This document shows, in pieces, positions 25,182-34,325 of a stretch of 38,930 bases of DNA. Position numbers and translations under genes: made by a program. The stretch is from JAVVPO01 sp036655715 (GTDB taxonomy: Bacteria; Bacillota; Clostridia; Lachnospirales; Cellulosilyticaceae): NCBI GenBank assembly GCA_036655715.1, contig JAVVPO010000012.1:1-38930 (forward strand). Direction: 5' to 3'. Every line of letters starts with the position of its first letter. Positions within the stretch are counted from its first letter, which is position 1. Under the pieces are notes generated by a model. That model worked only from the letters and a program-made list of their open reading frames with translations, was not told the origin of the DNA and did no database searches.

Positions 25182-25207
25182 AAGCTAACCCCGCGTGGGG
25201 TTAGCTT
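25182..25207 (+). terminator. Hairpin between yqhY and nusB (weak terminator or processing site)
   Basis: An 11-base perfect stem AAGCTAACCCC/GGGGTTAGCTT with loop GCGT begins 5 bases after the yqhY stop. Only CATTTAATAA follows, so the T tract is poor. It may be a partial terminator or an mRNA stability element and not a full stop. No separate promoter for nusB was seen. Confidence 0.6.
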
Positions 25208-25227
25208 CATTTAATAAGGAGGCAGCA

Positions 25228-25629
25228 ATGACAAGACGTGAAGCTAGAGAACTAATAATGAAGATGTTATTTGAAGCAACTTTCCATGGGAAAGAGGATA
25301 CAGATAGTATCTTAGAAGCAAATATAAAAGAAGTAAAAGGTAAGATTAAAGAGTTCGTTATATCAGAATTTAAAGGTGTTATAGAGCGTGAAGAAGAAAT
25401 CGATGCAATCATCAAAGAAAATGCAGCGAACTGGTCTGTTGAGCGAATTGCAAAGACTGATCATGCAATCTTACGTATGGCTATTTATGAACTTAAATGG
25501 GGACAAGATATCCCTCAAAAAGTAGCGATCAATGAAGCAATCGAAATTTCAAAAATATACAGTACAGATAAATCACCAAAGTTTATTAATGGTGTGCTTG
25601 GAAATGTGGCTAAAACAATCGAGGGATAA
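25228..25629 (+). CDS. nusB: Transcription antitermination factor NusB
   Basis: NusB pairs with NusE (S10) on boxA RNA to prevent premature termination in rRNA operons. From ATG 25228 it has 133 residues, a typical all-helical NusB. It starts MTRREARELIMKMLFEA and ends with the family phrase AINEAIEISKIYSTDKSPKF. The start is set by AAGGAGG 6 bases upstream; a longer reading from GTG 25195 would begin inside the hairpin. It is followed by xseA after 2 bases. Confidence 0.95.
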   Translation: MTRREARELIMKMLFEATFHGKEDTDSILEANIKEVKGKIKEFVISEFKGVIEREEEIDAIIKENAANWSVERIAKTDHAILRMAIYELKWGQDIPQKVAINEAIEISKIYSTDKSPKFINGVLGNVAKTIEG

Positions 25630-25631
25630 AC

Positions 25632-26831
25632 ATGAAAAAAAAGGTTGTAGCTGTCTCAGAGGTTAATAAATACGTCAGTAGACTACTAGAAGAAGATTAT
25701 ATCCTTTCAGATATATGGATTTCAGGAGAAGTGTCTAACTGCAAATATCATCATTCAGGACATATTTATTTTACAATCAAAGATGAAGGAGCAAGCATTA
25801 GTGCAGTCATGTTTGCTCGTGATGCTAAAAACTTAGATTTTACTTTGCAAGAAGGTACTAAAATCTATGCACGTGCACGCATTTCTATTTATCAAAAAAC
25901 AGGAGTTTATCAAAGTTATATATCTGAGATAGAACTTCAGGGAATGGGCATATTGTATGAGAAGTTTGAGAAACTAAAAGTTAAGTTGCAACAAGAGGGT
26001 TTATTTGAAAACCACTATAAAAAAGCCATTCCACAGTTTCCTAAAAAAGTAGGGGTAATCACCTCTCAAACAGGAGCAGCTATCAAAGATATTCTGCAAG
26101 TAGCTAATAGGAGAAATGCAAGTATTCCTGTTTATATTTATCCCTCTCATGTACAGGGAGAGTATGCAAAAGATGAATTAGTAGCGTGTATAGCTCAGGC
26201 TAATAAGGATAAACTCGTAGATGTCATTATAGTAGGAAGAGGCGGTGGATCTATAGAGGATTTATGGCCTTTTAATGAAGAGAAAGTGGCAAGAGCTATT
26301 TTTGATTCTAAGATTCCTATTGTATCAGCAGTAGGTCATGAAGTAGACTTTACTATAGCAGACTTTGTAAGTGACCTAAGGGCAGCTACGCCATCAGCAG
26401 CAGCTGAGATTATTTTTCCATCAAAAGAAGAATATCTAGAAATGGTTCAAAGATATGAAGATTCTTTGAAGTACATGGTTTATCAAAAGATTAAACGAGG
26501 TAGTGAAAGACTAGACTATCTACTTAGTAGGCCTGTTTATGCCAATAAAAGAAGATATTTTGATGATTTAATGATTGGGGTAGATGATTTAAGCATAGAC
26601 TTACAAAAAGCCTACAAAAACAAACTACAACTTGCTTATAAAGAGTTTGAAGATAAGGTGAATCAGCTAGAGAAACTTTCGCCCTTATCTACGCTCAAAA
26701 GAGGATATAGCTTAGTCACCACAGAAGATGACAAAGTCATCACTTCACTGAAGGATATTAAAGTAGGTGAAATGGTTGAGGTGATGGTGGCAGATGGTAA
26801 GTTTAAGGCAAAAGTTGATAAGAAAGGGTAA
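25632..26831 (+). CDS. xseA: Exodeoxyribonuclease VII large subunit
   Basis: XseA is the catalytic subunit of the single-strand-specific exonuclease VII. It has 399 residues: an N-terminal OB fold (about 1-100, with WISGEVSNCKYHHSGHIYF), a nuclease domain with GVITSQTGAAIKDI and GRGGGSIEDLWPFN, then VSAVGHEVDFTIADFVSD, and a C-terminal coiled coil. It lies 2 bases after nusB and 5 before xseB, so all three are coupled. Confidence 0.96.
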   Translation: MKKKVVAVSEVNKYVSRLLEEDYILSDIWISGEVSNCKYHHSGHIYFTIKDEGASISAVMFARDAKNLDFTLQEGTKIYARARISIYQKTGVYQSYISEIELQGMGILYEKFEKLKVKLQQEGLFENHYKKAIPQFPKKVGVITSQTGAAIKDILQVANRRNASIPVYIYPSHVQGEYAKDELVACIAQANKDKLVDVIIVGRGGGSIEDLWPFNEEKVARAIFDSKIPIVSAVGHEVDFTIADFVSDLRAATPSAAAEIIFPSKEEYLEMVQRYEDSLKYMVYQKIKRGSERLDYLLSRPVYANKRRYFDDLMIGVDDLSIDLQKAYKNKLQLAYKEFEDKVNQLEKLSPLSTLKRGYSLVTTEDDKVITSLKDIKVGEMVEVMVADGKFKAKVDKKG

Positions 26832-26836
26832 TTATT

Positions 26837-27070
26837 ATGCCTAGAAAAGCGACTAAAGACTTTGAAGGCTCTATTAAAGAGCTAGAGATGATTATATCAG
26901 ATTTAGAAACAGGAACGATCTCTTTAGAAGATAGTATTAAAAAATATAAGCAAGGCATGGAACTTGCCGCTTACTGCGGGAGCGTCCTAAAAAAGGCCGA
27001 ACAAGAAGTTTTTATTTATGAAGAAAAAAGTTTTAAAAAAATAAATGGGGATAATGAAGATGATGCTTAA
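26837..27070 (+). CDS. xseB: Exodeoxyribonuclease VII small subunit
   Basis: This 77-residue partner forms several small-subunit helices around each XseA. It carries the family pattern FEGSIKELEMIISDLETG, then SLEDSIKKYKQGMEL and VLKKAEQEV. It starts at ATG 26837 and overlaps the ispA reading frame at its end. Confidence 0.94.
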   Translation: MPRKATKDFEGSIKELEMIISDLETGTISLEDSIKKYKQGMELAAYCGSVLKKAEQEVFIYEEKSFKKINGDNEDDA

Positions 27071-27929
27071 AGCGTATAGAATGGCATTTGAACAAGAATT
27101 AGAACGTGCTTTGCCACAGGTAAGTGGACCTTTTGCAAGACTTTATGAGTCAATGAGATATAGTACCTGTGCAGGTGGTAAGAGAATTAGACCGTTGCTT
27201 ATGCAGCTTGCTTATGAAGCCGTAGGCGGCGTGGAAGATATTGCGCCTTATATGTGTGCGATTGAGATGATTCATACCTATTCTTTAATTCATGATGATT
27301 TACCAGCGATGGACAATGATGATTTTAGAAGAGGTAAACCAACTAATCATAAACAATTTGATGAGGCTACAGCTATTCTTGCTGGAGATGCACTGCTTAC
27401 GTATGCTTTTGAAGGTATGTTAGAAGATGCGCTTAGGGTAGATGATATGGCAAGAGTTAAAGCTGCGCACGTACTTAGCGAAGCAAGTGGAGCGAATGGC
27501 ATGGTAGCTGGACAAATACTTGATATTATAAGTGAAGGGAAAGCTATTGAGAAAGAAACCTTGGATCTTATTCACTTACATAAGACAGGGGCCTTAATCG
27601 CTGCAGCCACTAAAATGGGTGCTATTCTTGGACACGGATCAAGTGTGGAAATTACAGCTTTTGAAATGTACGGTAAATATTTAGGCAAAGTATTTCAAAT
27701 AATAGATGATATACTAGATCAAACTTCTACCTTAGAAGAACTAGGTAAACCTATCAACAGTGATGAGAAAAATCAAAAGATAACTTATACCTCCTTTTAC
27801 TCTATAGAAGAATGTTATGATATTGCAAGAGATTTCACTCAAAAAGCTTTGAACTGCCTAGATAAGGTAAGTGGTGATACGAGTATGCTTAGACAACTTT
27901 CAACAGATTTAGTATACAGAAAGAACTAG
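27045..27929 (+). CDS. ispA: Farnesyl/geranyl diphosphate synthase IspA
   Basis: This short-chain trans-prenyltransferase condenses isopentenyl units to geranyl and farnesyl diphosphate. It has up to 294 residues. The first Asp-rich motif is DDLPAMD (84-90) and the second is DDILD (221-225). GGKRIRP binds diphosphate. The start is uncertain: ATG 27045, 27054, 27060 and 27063 are all in frame, and the start overlaps xseB. GGGGAT before 27054 makes one of the later ATGs likely. It links functionally to dxs nearby, which supplies isoprenoid precursors. Confidence 0.94.
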   Translation: MGIMKMMLKAYRMAFEQELERALPQVSGPFARLYESMRYSTCAGGKRIRPLLMQLAYEAVGGVEDIAPYMCAIEMIHTYSLIHDDLPAMDNDDFRRGKPTNHKQFDEATAILAGDALLTYAFEGMLEDALRVDDMARVKAAHVLSEASGANGMVAGQILDIISEGKAIEKETLDLIHLHKTGALIAAATKMGAILGHGSSVEITAFEMYGKYLGKVFQIIDDILDQTSTLEELGKPINSDEKNQKITYTSFYSIEECYDIARDFTQKALNCLDKVSGDTSMLRQLSTDLVYRKN

Positions 27930-27937
27930 GGGGCATT

Positions 27938-28384
27938 ATGAATATATTTGAGCAAATCAAATCCAATCAAATACTTATGGTTGCCATGCTTAGTTGGTTT
28001 ATAGCACAACTTATTAAGCTGGTTATAACTCTTATTAATGAAAAGCGACTAGATTTTCAAAAGCTTATGTCATCAGGAGGTATGCCAAGTTCACATAGTT
28101 CTTTTACTGTAGCACTAGCAGTAGGGGTGGGACAGTTATATGGCTATGAGACCCCTCTTTTTGCTATCGCGACAGTGTTTAGCTTTGTTGTTATGTATGA
28201 TGCAGCTAATGTGAGATTAGAAGCAGGAAAACAGGCAGCTGTGCTTAACAAAATTATAAGCAATATGCAGGACTCACACCTTAAGTTTGAGGATACGCTA
28301 AAAGAATTATTAGGACATACACCTGTCCAAGTACTAGTGGGGGCTATACTAGGTATTATTGTTGCAGTTGTATGTATACCATAG
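27938..28384 (+). CDS. Divergent PAP2 family membrane protein (DUF212)
   Basis: This 148-residue membrane protein belongs to the DUF212/divergent PAP2 family. It carries SSGGMPSSHSS (about 45-55) and YDAANVRLEAGKQA, resembling the phosphatase motifs of PAP2 enzymes. Three or four hydrophobic segments are visible. The position beside ispA and dxs makes a polyprenyl-phosphate role conceivable, but no activity is proven for the family. AGGGGGC precedes ATG 27938. It ends with its own terminator. Confidence 0.9.
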   Translation: MNIFEQIKSNQILMVAMLSWFIAQLIKLVITLINEKRLDFQKLMSSGGMPSSHSSFTVALAVGVGQLYGYETPLFAIATVFSFVVMYDAANVRLEAGKQAAVLNKIISNMQDSHLKFEDTLKELLGHTPVQVLVGAILGIIVAVVCIP

Positions 28385-28397
28385 AACCAATTAAGGG

Positions 28398-28424
28398 GGT
28401 ATTACTTAGGTAGTACCTCTTTTA
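28398..28424 (+). terminator. Intrinsic terminator after the DUF212 gene
   Basis: Stem GGTATTAC/GTAGTACC pairs over 8 positions with one G-U pair. The loop is TTAG and is followed by TCTTTTATT. It lies 13 bases after the stop. Confidence 0.7.
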
Positions 28425-28431
28425 TTATGCC

Positions 28432-28460
28432 TTGTAATTATAGATAAAAAAAAGTATACT
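28432..28460 (+). promoter_or_regulatory. Sigma-A promoter upstream of dxs
   Basis: TTGTAA (28432-28437) and TATACT (28455-28460) are 17 bases apart, directly after the DUF212 terminator. Transcription would start near 28467, leaving a leader of about 110 bases before dxs. Confidence 0.6.
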
Positions 28461-28517
28461 ATTAGGTAATAAGGTAAAATAAGTACATGTAAATTGAAAT
28501 AAATAAAGACATAAAGT

Positions 28518-28544
28518 GACAATCCTTCGAGATTGTCCTTTTTT
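28518..28544 (+). terminator. Hairpin with T tract in the dxs leader
   Basis: A perfect 7-base stem GACAATC/GATTGTC with loop CTTCGA is followed by CTTTTTT. It stands between the dxs promoter and the dxs start, so it would stop transcripts before the gene unless bypassed. It could be an attenuator, the end of a short RNA, or a terminator for readthrough from upstream. Confidence 0.75.
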
Positions 28545-28577
28545 CAATAGCAACCTATAAATGAAAAGAGTGATGAA

Positions 28578-30455
28578 ATGTTAAAAAAACTATCTAAGAT
28601 TAAAAATATAGAAGACTTAAAACAGTTACCTCCTACGGAGTTACCGGCTTTAGCAAAAGACATAAGAAAATTTTTAGTTCAATCGATTGCGAGAACAGGA
28701 GGACATCTTTCCTCAAATCTTGGCGTAGTTGAATTAACTATGGCGCTTCACTATGTATTTGATTCACCAAAAGACAAAATTGTTTGGGATGTAGGACATC
28801 AAGCGTATGTTCACAAACTTCTTACAGGGAGAAGAGCAGGCTTTAAGAATCTGAGGAAATCAGATGGCATGAGTGGCTTTCCAAAGAGACATGAAAGCGA
28901 GCACGATGCTTTTGAGACAGGTCATAGTTCAACATCTATTTCAGCAGCACTAGGTATGGCTGTTGCAAGAGATTTAGCAGGTGAGAATAACCACGTGATT
29001 GCTGTTATAGGAGATGGCGCCCTAACAGGTGGGATGGCATTTGAAGCCCTTAATAATGCAGGCAGAGGCAATACAAACCTCATAGTCATCCTAAATGACA
29101 ACGAAATGAGTATTTCAGAAAACGTAGGAGGCATGAGCAAATACCTCAATCGCCTCAGGTCTGCAAAAGGCTATATCAAGGTCAAAGAAGACGTAGAGAG
29201 TGTATTAAATCAAATTCCAGTCGTTGGAGATACATTAGTTGAAACGGCTAGAAGAACCAAAGAAGGTGTGAAATCTTTCTTTATGCAAAATACACTATTT
29301 GAAGAACTTGGGATTACTTATTTAGGACCTATCAATGGGCATTCCTTTGAAGACCTGATAGATATATTAGAAAATGCAAAAGAAATGAACGGACCTGTAC
29401 TTATCCATGTAAAAACTAAAAAAGGTAAGGGATACGCGTTCGCAGAACAAGACCCAAGCAGTTTTCATGGGGTATCCCCATTTGATGTAGCCACAGGTAA
29501 GAAACTCTCTACACATACGATACCAACCTTTTCAGATGGATTTAGTGACGCTATTGTAAAGATTGCTAAGGAAAATGATAAAGTCTTAGCTATTACAGCA
29601 GCAATGAGAGAAGGAACAGGGCTCTTAGAGTTCTCTCATTGCTATCCCAAAAGATTCTTTGATGTAGGTATTGCGGAGCAGCATGCAGTAACCTTTGCTG
29701 CAGGACTAGCAAGTCAAGGCTATAGACCGGTTATCGCAGTTTACTCCTCCTTTTTACAACGCGCCTATGATCAGGTACTACATGATGTAGCACTTCAGAA
29801 CTTACCTGTTATCTTTGCTGTAGACCGCGCAGGATTAGTTGGAGAAGATGGTAGTACCCACCAAGGGATATTTGATATTGCGTATTTAAGTAACATTCCG
29901 AATATGACAATTTTATCACCTAAGTCCCCGGAGGAAATAGAAGGGGCCCTAAAACTTGCTTTAGAGCAAGAGGGACCAGTAGCTATTAGATATCCTAGAG
30001 GCTATACAAGTATAGATACGCGTTTCCATATAGACTATGCAGAAGATGTTCACAACCATACGCTTTATAAAGGTAAAGACATTGCCATACTTGCAACTGG
30101 GAAGATGGTAGAAAATGCACTAGAAGTGAGAGAAGCATTATTAGCACATAACATAGACCTAGCTGTTATAGAAGAGCCTATGATATGGCCATTAGATACA
30201 GAGTCATTAGATAAGATGGCTAAAGCCTATAGTAATGTCTTTACTTTAGAAGATCACGTGTTAACAGGTGGTTTTGGAAGTAAAGTCGCAAGTTATTTAA
30301 AAGTGGCGGGTCATGAAACCAAAGTTCACAATTTTGCTTATCAAACAGGTATTGTCGAGCATGGAGATATCAAGAATTTACTTATAAAAGAGAAAATGTC
30401 TACCAAAGACATTTGTGAAAGTATATTACAACATATAGGGAGAGAGAAAATATAA
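28578..30455 (+). CDS. dxs: 1-deoxy-D-xylulose-5-phosphate synthase
   Basis: This TPP-dependent enzyme joins pyruvate and glyceraldehyde 3-phosphate in the first step of the MEP isoprenoid pathway. It has 625 residues, the normal length. H43 in GGHLSSNLG and H74 in DVGHQAYVHK are active-site histidines. The TPP motif is GDGALTGG (145-152), followed by N159/N160. The transketolase centre carries DVGIAEQHAVTFAAGLA and DRAGLVGEDG-x-THQG. The ATG at 28578 is followed by tlyA with no gap. Confidence 0.97.
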   Translation: MLKKLSKIKNIEDLKQLPPTELPALAKDIRKFLVQSIARTGGHLSSNLGVVELTMALHYVFDSPKDKIVWDVGHQAYVHKLLTGRRAGFKNLRKSDGMSGFPKRHESEHDAFETGHSSTSISAALGMAVARDLAGENNHVIAVIGDGALTGGMAFEALNNAGRGNTNLIVILNDNEMSISENVGGMSKYLNRLRSAKGYIKVKEDVESVLNQIPVVGDTLVETARRTKEGVKSFFMQNTLFEELGITYLGPINGHSFEDLIDILENAKEMNGPVLIHVKTKKGKGYAFAEQDPSSFHGVSPFDVATGKKLSTHTIPTFSDGFSDAIVKIAKENDKVLAITAAMREGTGLLEFSHCYPKRFFDVGIAEQHAVTFAAGLASQGYRPVIAVYSSFLQRAYDQVLHDVALQNLPVIFAVDRAGLVGEDGSTHQGIFDIAYLSNIPNMTILSPKSPEEIEGALKLALEQEGPVAIRYPRGYTSIDTRFHIDYAEDVHNHTLYKGKDIAILATGKMVENALEVREALLAHNIDLAVIEEPMIWPLDTESLDKMAKAYSNVFTLEDHVLTGGFGSKVASYLKVAGHETKVHNFAYQTGIVEHGDIKNLLIKEKMSTKDICESILQHIGREKI

Positions 30456-31265
30456 ATGGCAGCAGATAAAGAAAGATTAGACATATTAATTACTCAAAGA
30501 AACTTAGCAGAATCAAGAGAAAGAGCTAAAGCCTATATTATGGCAGGTGTTGTGTACGTAGATGGACAAAAAGAAGACAAGCCAGGGCTTAAAGTAAAAG
30601 TAAGCGCAGATATTGAAGTACGCCAAAAAATGAAATATGTAAGCCGCGGTGGATACAAATTAGAAAAAGCCATGGCATCTTACCCTATTACATTAGAGGG
30701 CAAAGTATGTATGGATGTAGGTGCTTCTACAGGCGGATTTACAGATTGTATGTTACAAAATGGTGCAGTAAAAGTTTATGCTATAGATGTAGGCTATGGG
30801 CAACTTGCTTGGTCTTTAAGACAAGATGAACGCGTAGTTTGTATGGAAAAAACAAATATGCGCTATGTAACCACTGAGCAAGTACCAGATCCAGTAGCTT
30901 TTAGCTCGATTGATGTATCTTTTATTTCTTTAACAAAGATATTACCATCAGTATACCCTTTAATCAAAGAAGATGGAGAGATAGTAGCCCTTATCAAGCC
31001 TCAGTTTGAAGCGGGCAGAGAACAAGTTGAAAAACACGGGGTCGTAAGAAATCCAAAAGTACACAAGCAAGTTATCCAGACTATATGGGAGTTTGCTGTA
31101 GGATTAGAACTTGTTGTTAAGGGACTAGACTACTCACCTATTAGAGGACCAGAAGGCAATATAGAATATCTGATCTATTTAGCAAAGGACACTTCAGTAG
31201 AAGGCCTTGGTAATATGGAAGAAACAATAGATAAAGTTGTTGAGTCATCCCACCAAAGTTTATAG
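30456..31265 (+). CDS. tlyA: TlyA family rRNA 2'-O-methyltransferase
   Basis: This is a cytoplasmic RNA methyltransferase with an S4 RNA-binding domain (1-60) and an FtsJ-like domain. It has 269 residues. The SAM motif is MDVGASTGGFTDCML (86-100). K68 in SRGGYKLEKA, with D and K residues further on (LIKPQFEAG), fits the K-D-K-E catalytic set. TlyA modifies 16S/23S rRNA in Mycobacterium; the target here is not known. It starts immediately after the dxs stop, as in other Firmicutes (yqxC). Confidence 0.93.
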   Translation: MAADKERLDILITQRNLAESRERAKAYIMAGVVYVDGQKEDKPGLKVKVSADIEVRQKMKYVSRGGYKLEKAMASYPITLEGKVCMDVGASTGGFTDCMLQNGAVKVYAIDVGYGQLAWSLRQDERVVCMEKTNMRYVTTEQVPDPVAFSSIDVSFISLTKILPSVYPLIKEDGEIVALIKPQFEAGREQVEKHGVVRNPKVHKQVIQTIWEFAVGLELVVKGLDYSPIRGPEGNIEYLIYLAKDTSVEGLGNMEETIDKVVESSHQSL

Positions 31266-31280
31266 AAGTAGGTGAGTTAA

Positions 31281-32138
31281 GTGAAAAATATAGGAATTAT
31301 CCCTAATTTATTGAGAGATATAGATCTAGACACTACTAAAATCGTAGTAAGTTGGTTACAATCTAAAGGATTTAATTGTTGTTTGACCTCTCATATAGCT
31401 ATAAGGCTCGGTGAAGATAGTGAATTAAGTGAAGAAGATCTTTATAGTCAATGTGATGCCATTATCGGCATAGGCGGAGATGGCACCTTACTTAATATCG
31501 CTCAAAAAGCTGCCTTATATGATGTACCTATTATCGGTATCAATCAAGGTAGGATGGGTTTTTTAGCTGAAGTAGAACCTTCTAATATGGAAGTGATGTT
31601 AGCCAAATTATTAGAAAACCCCATTAAAATCGAAGAGCGTATGATGCTAAGAGCTAAAGTCATAGAACCAACAGGACAAGAACATTATTTTTATGCACTT
31701 AACGATATGAATATTACTAGAGGAAGTAGCTCTCGCATTACAGAGTTTGAACTACGCGTCAATGATAACTTATTAGATGTCTATCCAGCAGATGGTATTA
31801 TAGTGGCGACGCCAACAGGGTCTACAGCCTACAATCTGTCTGCAGGAGGGCCTATTGTGATTCCTTATGCAGATAATATTATTATCACGCCTGTATGTCC
31901 GCATACCATCTATTCACGGGCTATGATTGTAACAGGAGCAGATAGGATAAATATTCATACGAATAATTATGATAATCCTATGATGGAGCTTGCAGCAGAT
32001 GGTCAGCGTAAGATGTATATTACACCCGATCATATTATCGAGATAGAGAAATCACCTTACAAGACCAAACTCATTAAGCTATCAGAATTAAACTTTTTTG
32101 ATATCTTAAGAAAAAAAATAGTAGAGAGGAGAATTTAG
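31281..32138 (+). CDS. nadK: NAD kinase
   Basis: This enzyme phosphorylates NAD to NADP. It has 285 residues, with the family loop GGDGT at 65-69 (IIGIGGDGTLL), then GINQGRMGFLAEV and the second conserved block PTGSTAYNLSAGGPIV. The start is GTG 31281 after GTAGGTGAG. It lies between tlyA and argR, a placement common in Clostridia but different from B. subtilis. Confidence 0.95.
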   Translation: MKNIGIIPNLLRDIDLDTTKIVVSWLQSKGFNCCLTSHIAIRLGEDSELSEEDLYSQCDAIIGIGGDGTLLNIAQKAALYDVPIIGINQGRMGFLAEVEPSNMEVMLAKLLENPIKIEERMMLRAKVIEPTGQEHYFYALNDMNITRGSSSRITEFELRVNDNLLDVYPADGIIVATPTGSTAYNLSAGGPIVIPYADNIIITPVCPHTIYSRAMIVTGADRINIHTNNYDNPMMELAADGQRKMYITPDHIIEIEKSPYKTKLIKLSELNFFDILRKKIVERRI

Positions 32139-32139
32139 C

Positions 32140-32598
32140 ATGGGAATGAAGGAGCAAAGACAATCCAAAATCTTAAGCTTAATTAGCCAAAATGAAGTAG
32201 AAACACAAGAAGAGTTAGCCGATAGCTTAGAGCTTGCTGGATTTAAAGTAACACAAGCTACTGTATCTAGAGATATTAGAGAACTTAAATTAACCAAAGT
32301 AGCTAGTAGAAATAAAGGGCAGAAATATGTTGCCTTAGCCAATTATGAGCATCAAGTTTCAGAAAAGGTCATTAGAGTCTTTAAAGCTGGGTTTATCTCT
32401 ATGGATATCGCCCAAAACATATTAGTTATCAAGACCTTAGTAGGTATGGGAAATGCTGTAGCCTCTGCTATAGATACTTTCCATTGTGATGCAATCGTTG
32501 GGACACTAGCTGGAGATGACACTATTTTTTGTGCGATTAGAGATGAGGCACTTATGGAAGAAGTCATTGAAAAATTTCAAGAAGTATTAAACTCTTAG
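32140..32598 (+). CDS. argR: Arginine repressor ArgR
   Basis: This is a hexameric arginine-responsive regulator of 152 residues. The N-terminal winged helix includes QATVSRDIREL (about 39-49), the ArgR recognition helix. The C-terminal hexamer and arginine-binding part carries GTLAGDDTIF (about 120-129). GAGAGGAG precedes ATG 32140, 1 base after nadK. Pairing with recN is conserved in Firmicutes. Confidence 0.96.
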   Translation: MGMKEQRQSKILSLISQNEVETQEELADSLELAGFKVTQATVSRDIRELKLTKVASRNKGQKYVALANYEHQVSEKVIRVFKAGFISMDIAQNILVIKTLVGMGNAVASAIDTFHCDAIVGTLAGDDTIFCAIRDEALMEEVIEKFQEVLNS

Positions 32599-32617
32599 AG
32601 GTATAGGGGGAGAGAGG

Positions 32618-34309
32618 ATGCTCAATTGTTTACATGTTAGGAATATAGCACTTATAGATGAAGTGACTTTGAATTTTCATCATAACCTCAATATATTTAG
32701 TGGGGAAACTGGAGCTGGAAAGTCTATGCTCATAGACTCTATTCAATTTGCAATCGGAAATAGAACAACCAAGCAAATCATCAGAAAAGGACAGCAATGT
32801 GCTTATGTTAAATTAACATTTAGCGATACTAAAGGTATGGGCATTGCATACATAGAGGAAAATGGTTTTCCCTATGAAGAGAACAAAATTGAACTAGAGC
32901 GTACTTTATATACATCAGGTCGTACGGTTTACAAGATAAATGGTGTGACAAGCATCAGACAAAAGGTGAAGGAATTAGCTTCTATTCTTATTGATGTACA
33001 CGGGCAACATGAACCACAATCCTTACTAGATGTAGCCACACATATTCAGATGCTAGATAGTTTTGGTCATCCAGCATTTCTAGAAAAGAAAAGTTTGTAC
33101 AGACAGACCTATGAAAAATGGCAAGCTATCAAAAATGAACTTGAAAAAGTAGGGATAGATGATAGAAAAAAACTACAACTTAAAGATATGCTAGAATTTC
33201 AAATTAACGAAATTGGAGAATGCAATCTTAAAGAAGGTGAAGAAGAAGATCTTAAAAATCAGTACGAAGTACTATCTCATGCAGAGAAAATCTTGATGCA
33301 GTCTCAAAAATCCTATGACTTCTTAGAAGGGCATGGAGATGAAGGCGGTGCGAGTAGCCTGATAGGTAGAGCTTCACAAAGCCTCCAAGACATAAGTGGT
33401 ATCAGTACAGAGCTGGGTGATCTCTATGACCAGCTACTCTCTATAGAAGCTCAGCTTCAAGATGTATCTTATCAGATGAGAAGATACGTAGATGATATAG
33501 AATACTCTCCAGAGTTACTGATGGAAATACAGACTAGGTTAGACACCATCTACAAGCTAAAACAAAAATATGGAAGTTCTATTACAGAAATATTAGTTTA
33601 CAAAGATGAATGTGAGAAAGAACTTCTAGAACTCGTATCAAGTGATGCCAACAAAGAAAAACTGGGGGCGCAGTTGCAACAATTAGAAAAAAATTTAACT
33701 CAGCTTGCAGATGAATTGACGGCAGAAAGACAAAAAGTAGCAGATGATATAGCTATCAAGATAGATACACATCTCAAAGACCTTCAAATGCCCTATGCGG
33801 CATTTAGAGTAAGGATAGGCAGACAGAAAAACTTTACCAAGCAAGGGATAGATGAAGTAGAATTTTTAATTCGCACGAATCTTGGAGAGGATTTGCACCC
33901 ACTTTCTAAAATTGCATCAGGTGGAGAGATATCTAGAGTAATGCTAGCTATCAAAACGGTCTTAGTATTAGGTGACAATATTGATACTGTAATCTTTGAT
34001 GAAATAGACACAGGGATTAGCGGATTAGCAGCTCAAAAAGTAGGAGAAAAACTAGCTGTCATTGCTTCGGCAAGACAAGTTATCTGTATTACTCACTTAC
34101 CTCAAATTGCAGCTATGGGAGATAAAAATTACCTGATAGAGAAAAAGGTTATAGACAATCACACAAAGACCTTCCTAAATGAATTAGCAGAAGGAGAAAT
34201 CCATACAGAGCTTTGTAGGCTAATGGGTGGATTAATCACTGAAAATACATTGCAAAGCGCAAGAGAAATCAAAGAATCAGCGACAAAATACAAAGAAAGT
34301 ATACGTTAA
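32618..34309 (+). CDS. recN: DNA repair protein RecN
   Basis: This SMC-like ATPase is recruited to double-strand breaks. It has 563 residues. Walker A is GETGAGKS (29-36), followed by a long coiled coil (about 150-400). The signature LSKIASGGEISRVMLAIK and Walker B VIFDEIDTGISG lie in the C-terminal half. Short GGGGGAGAGG precedes ATG 32618. The stop codon sits inside the loop of the terminator hairpin. Confidence 0.97.
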   Translation: MLNCLHVRNIALIDEVTLNFHHNLNIFSGETGAGKSMLIDSIQFAIGNRTTKQIIRKGQQCAYVKLTFSDTKGMGIAYIEENGFPYEENKIELERTLYTSGRTVYKINGVTSIRQKVKELASILIDVHGQHEPQSLLDVATHIQMLDSFGHPAFLEKKSLYRQTYEKWQAIKNELEKVGIDDRKKLQLKDMLEFQINEIGECNLKEGEEEDLKNQYEVLSHAEKILMQSQKSYDFLEGHGDEGGASSLIGRASQSLQDISGISTELGDLYDQLLSIEAQLQDVSYQMRRYVDDIEYSPELLMEIQTRLDTIYKLKQKYGSSITEILVYKDECEKELLELVSSDANKEKLGAQLQQLEKNLTQLADELTAERQKVADDIAIKIDTHLKDLQMPYAAFRVRIGRQKNFTKQGIDEVEFLIRTNLGEDLHPLSKIASGGEISRVMLAIKTVLVLGDNIDTVIFDEIDTGISGLAAQKVGEKLAVIASARQVICITHLPQIAAMGDKNYLIEKKVIDNHTKTFLNELAEGEIHTELCRLMGGLITENTLQSAREIKESATKYKESIR

Positions 34310-34325
34310 GAGTATACTTTTTTTT
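34296..34325 (+). terminator. Intrinsic terminator overlapping the recN stop
   Basis: Stem AAAGTATAC/GTATACTTT (9 bases) with loop GTTAAGA is followed by a long T run. The recN stop codon lies within the loop, so the coding end doubles as part of the terminator. Confidence 0.88.

Noticed and set aside
25195..25227. Longer nusB starting at GTG 25195
   Set aside because: It would begin inside the hairpin and add residues unlike NusB, while ATG 25228 has AAGGAGG at proper distance.
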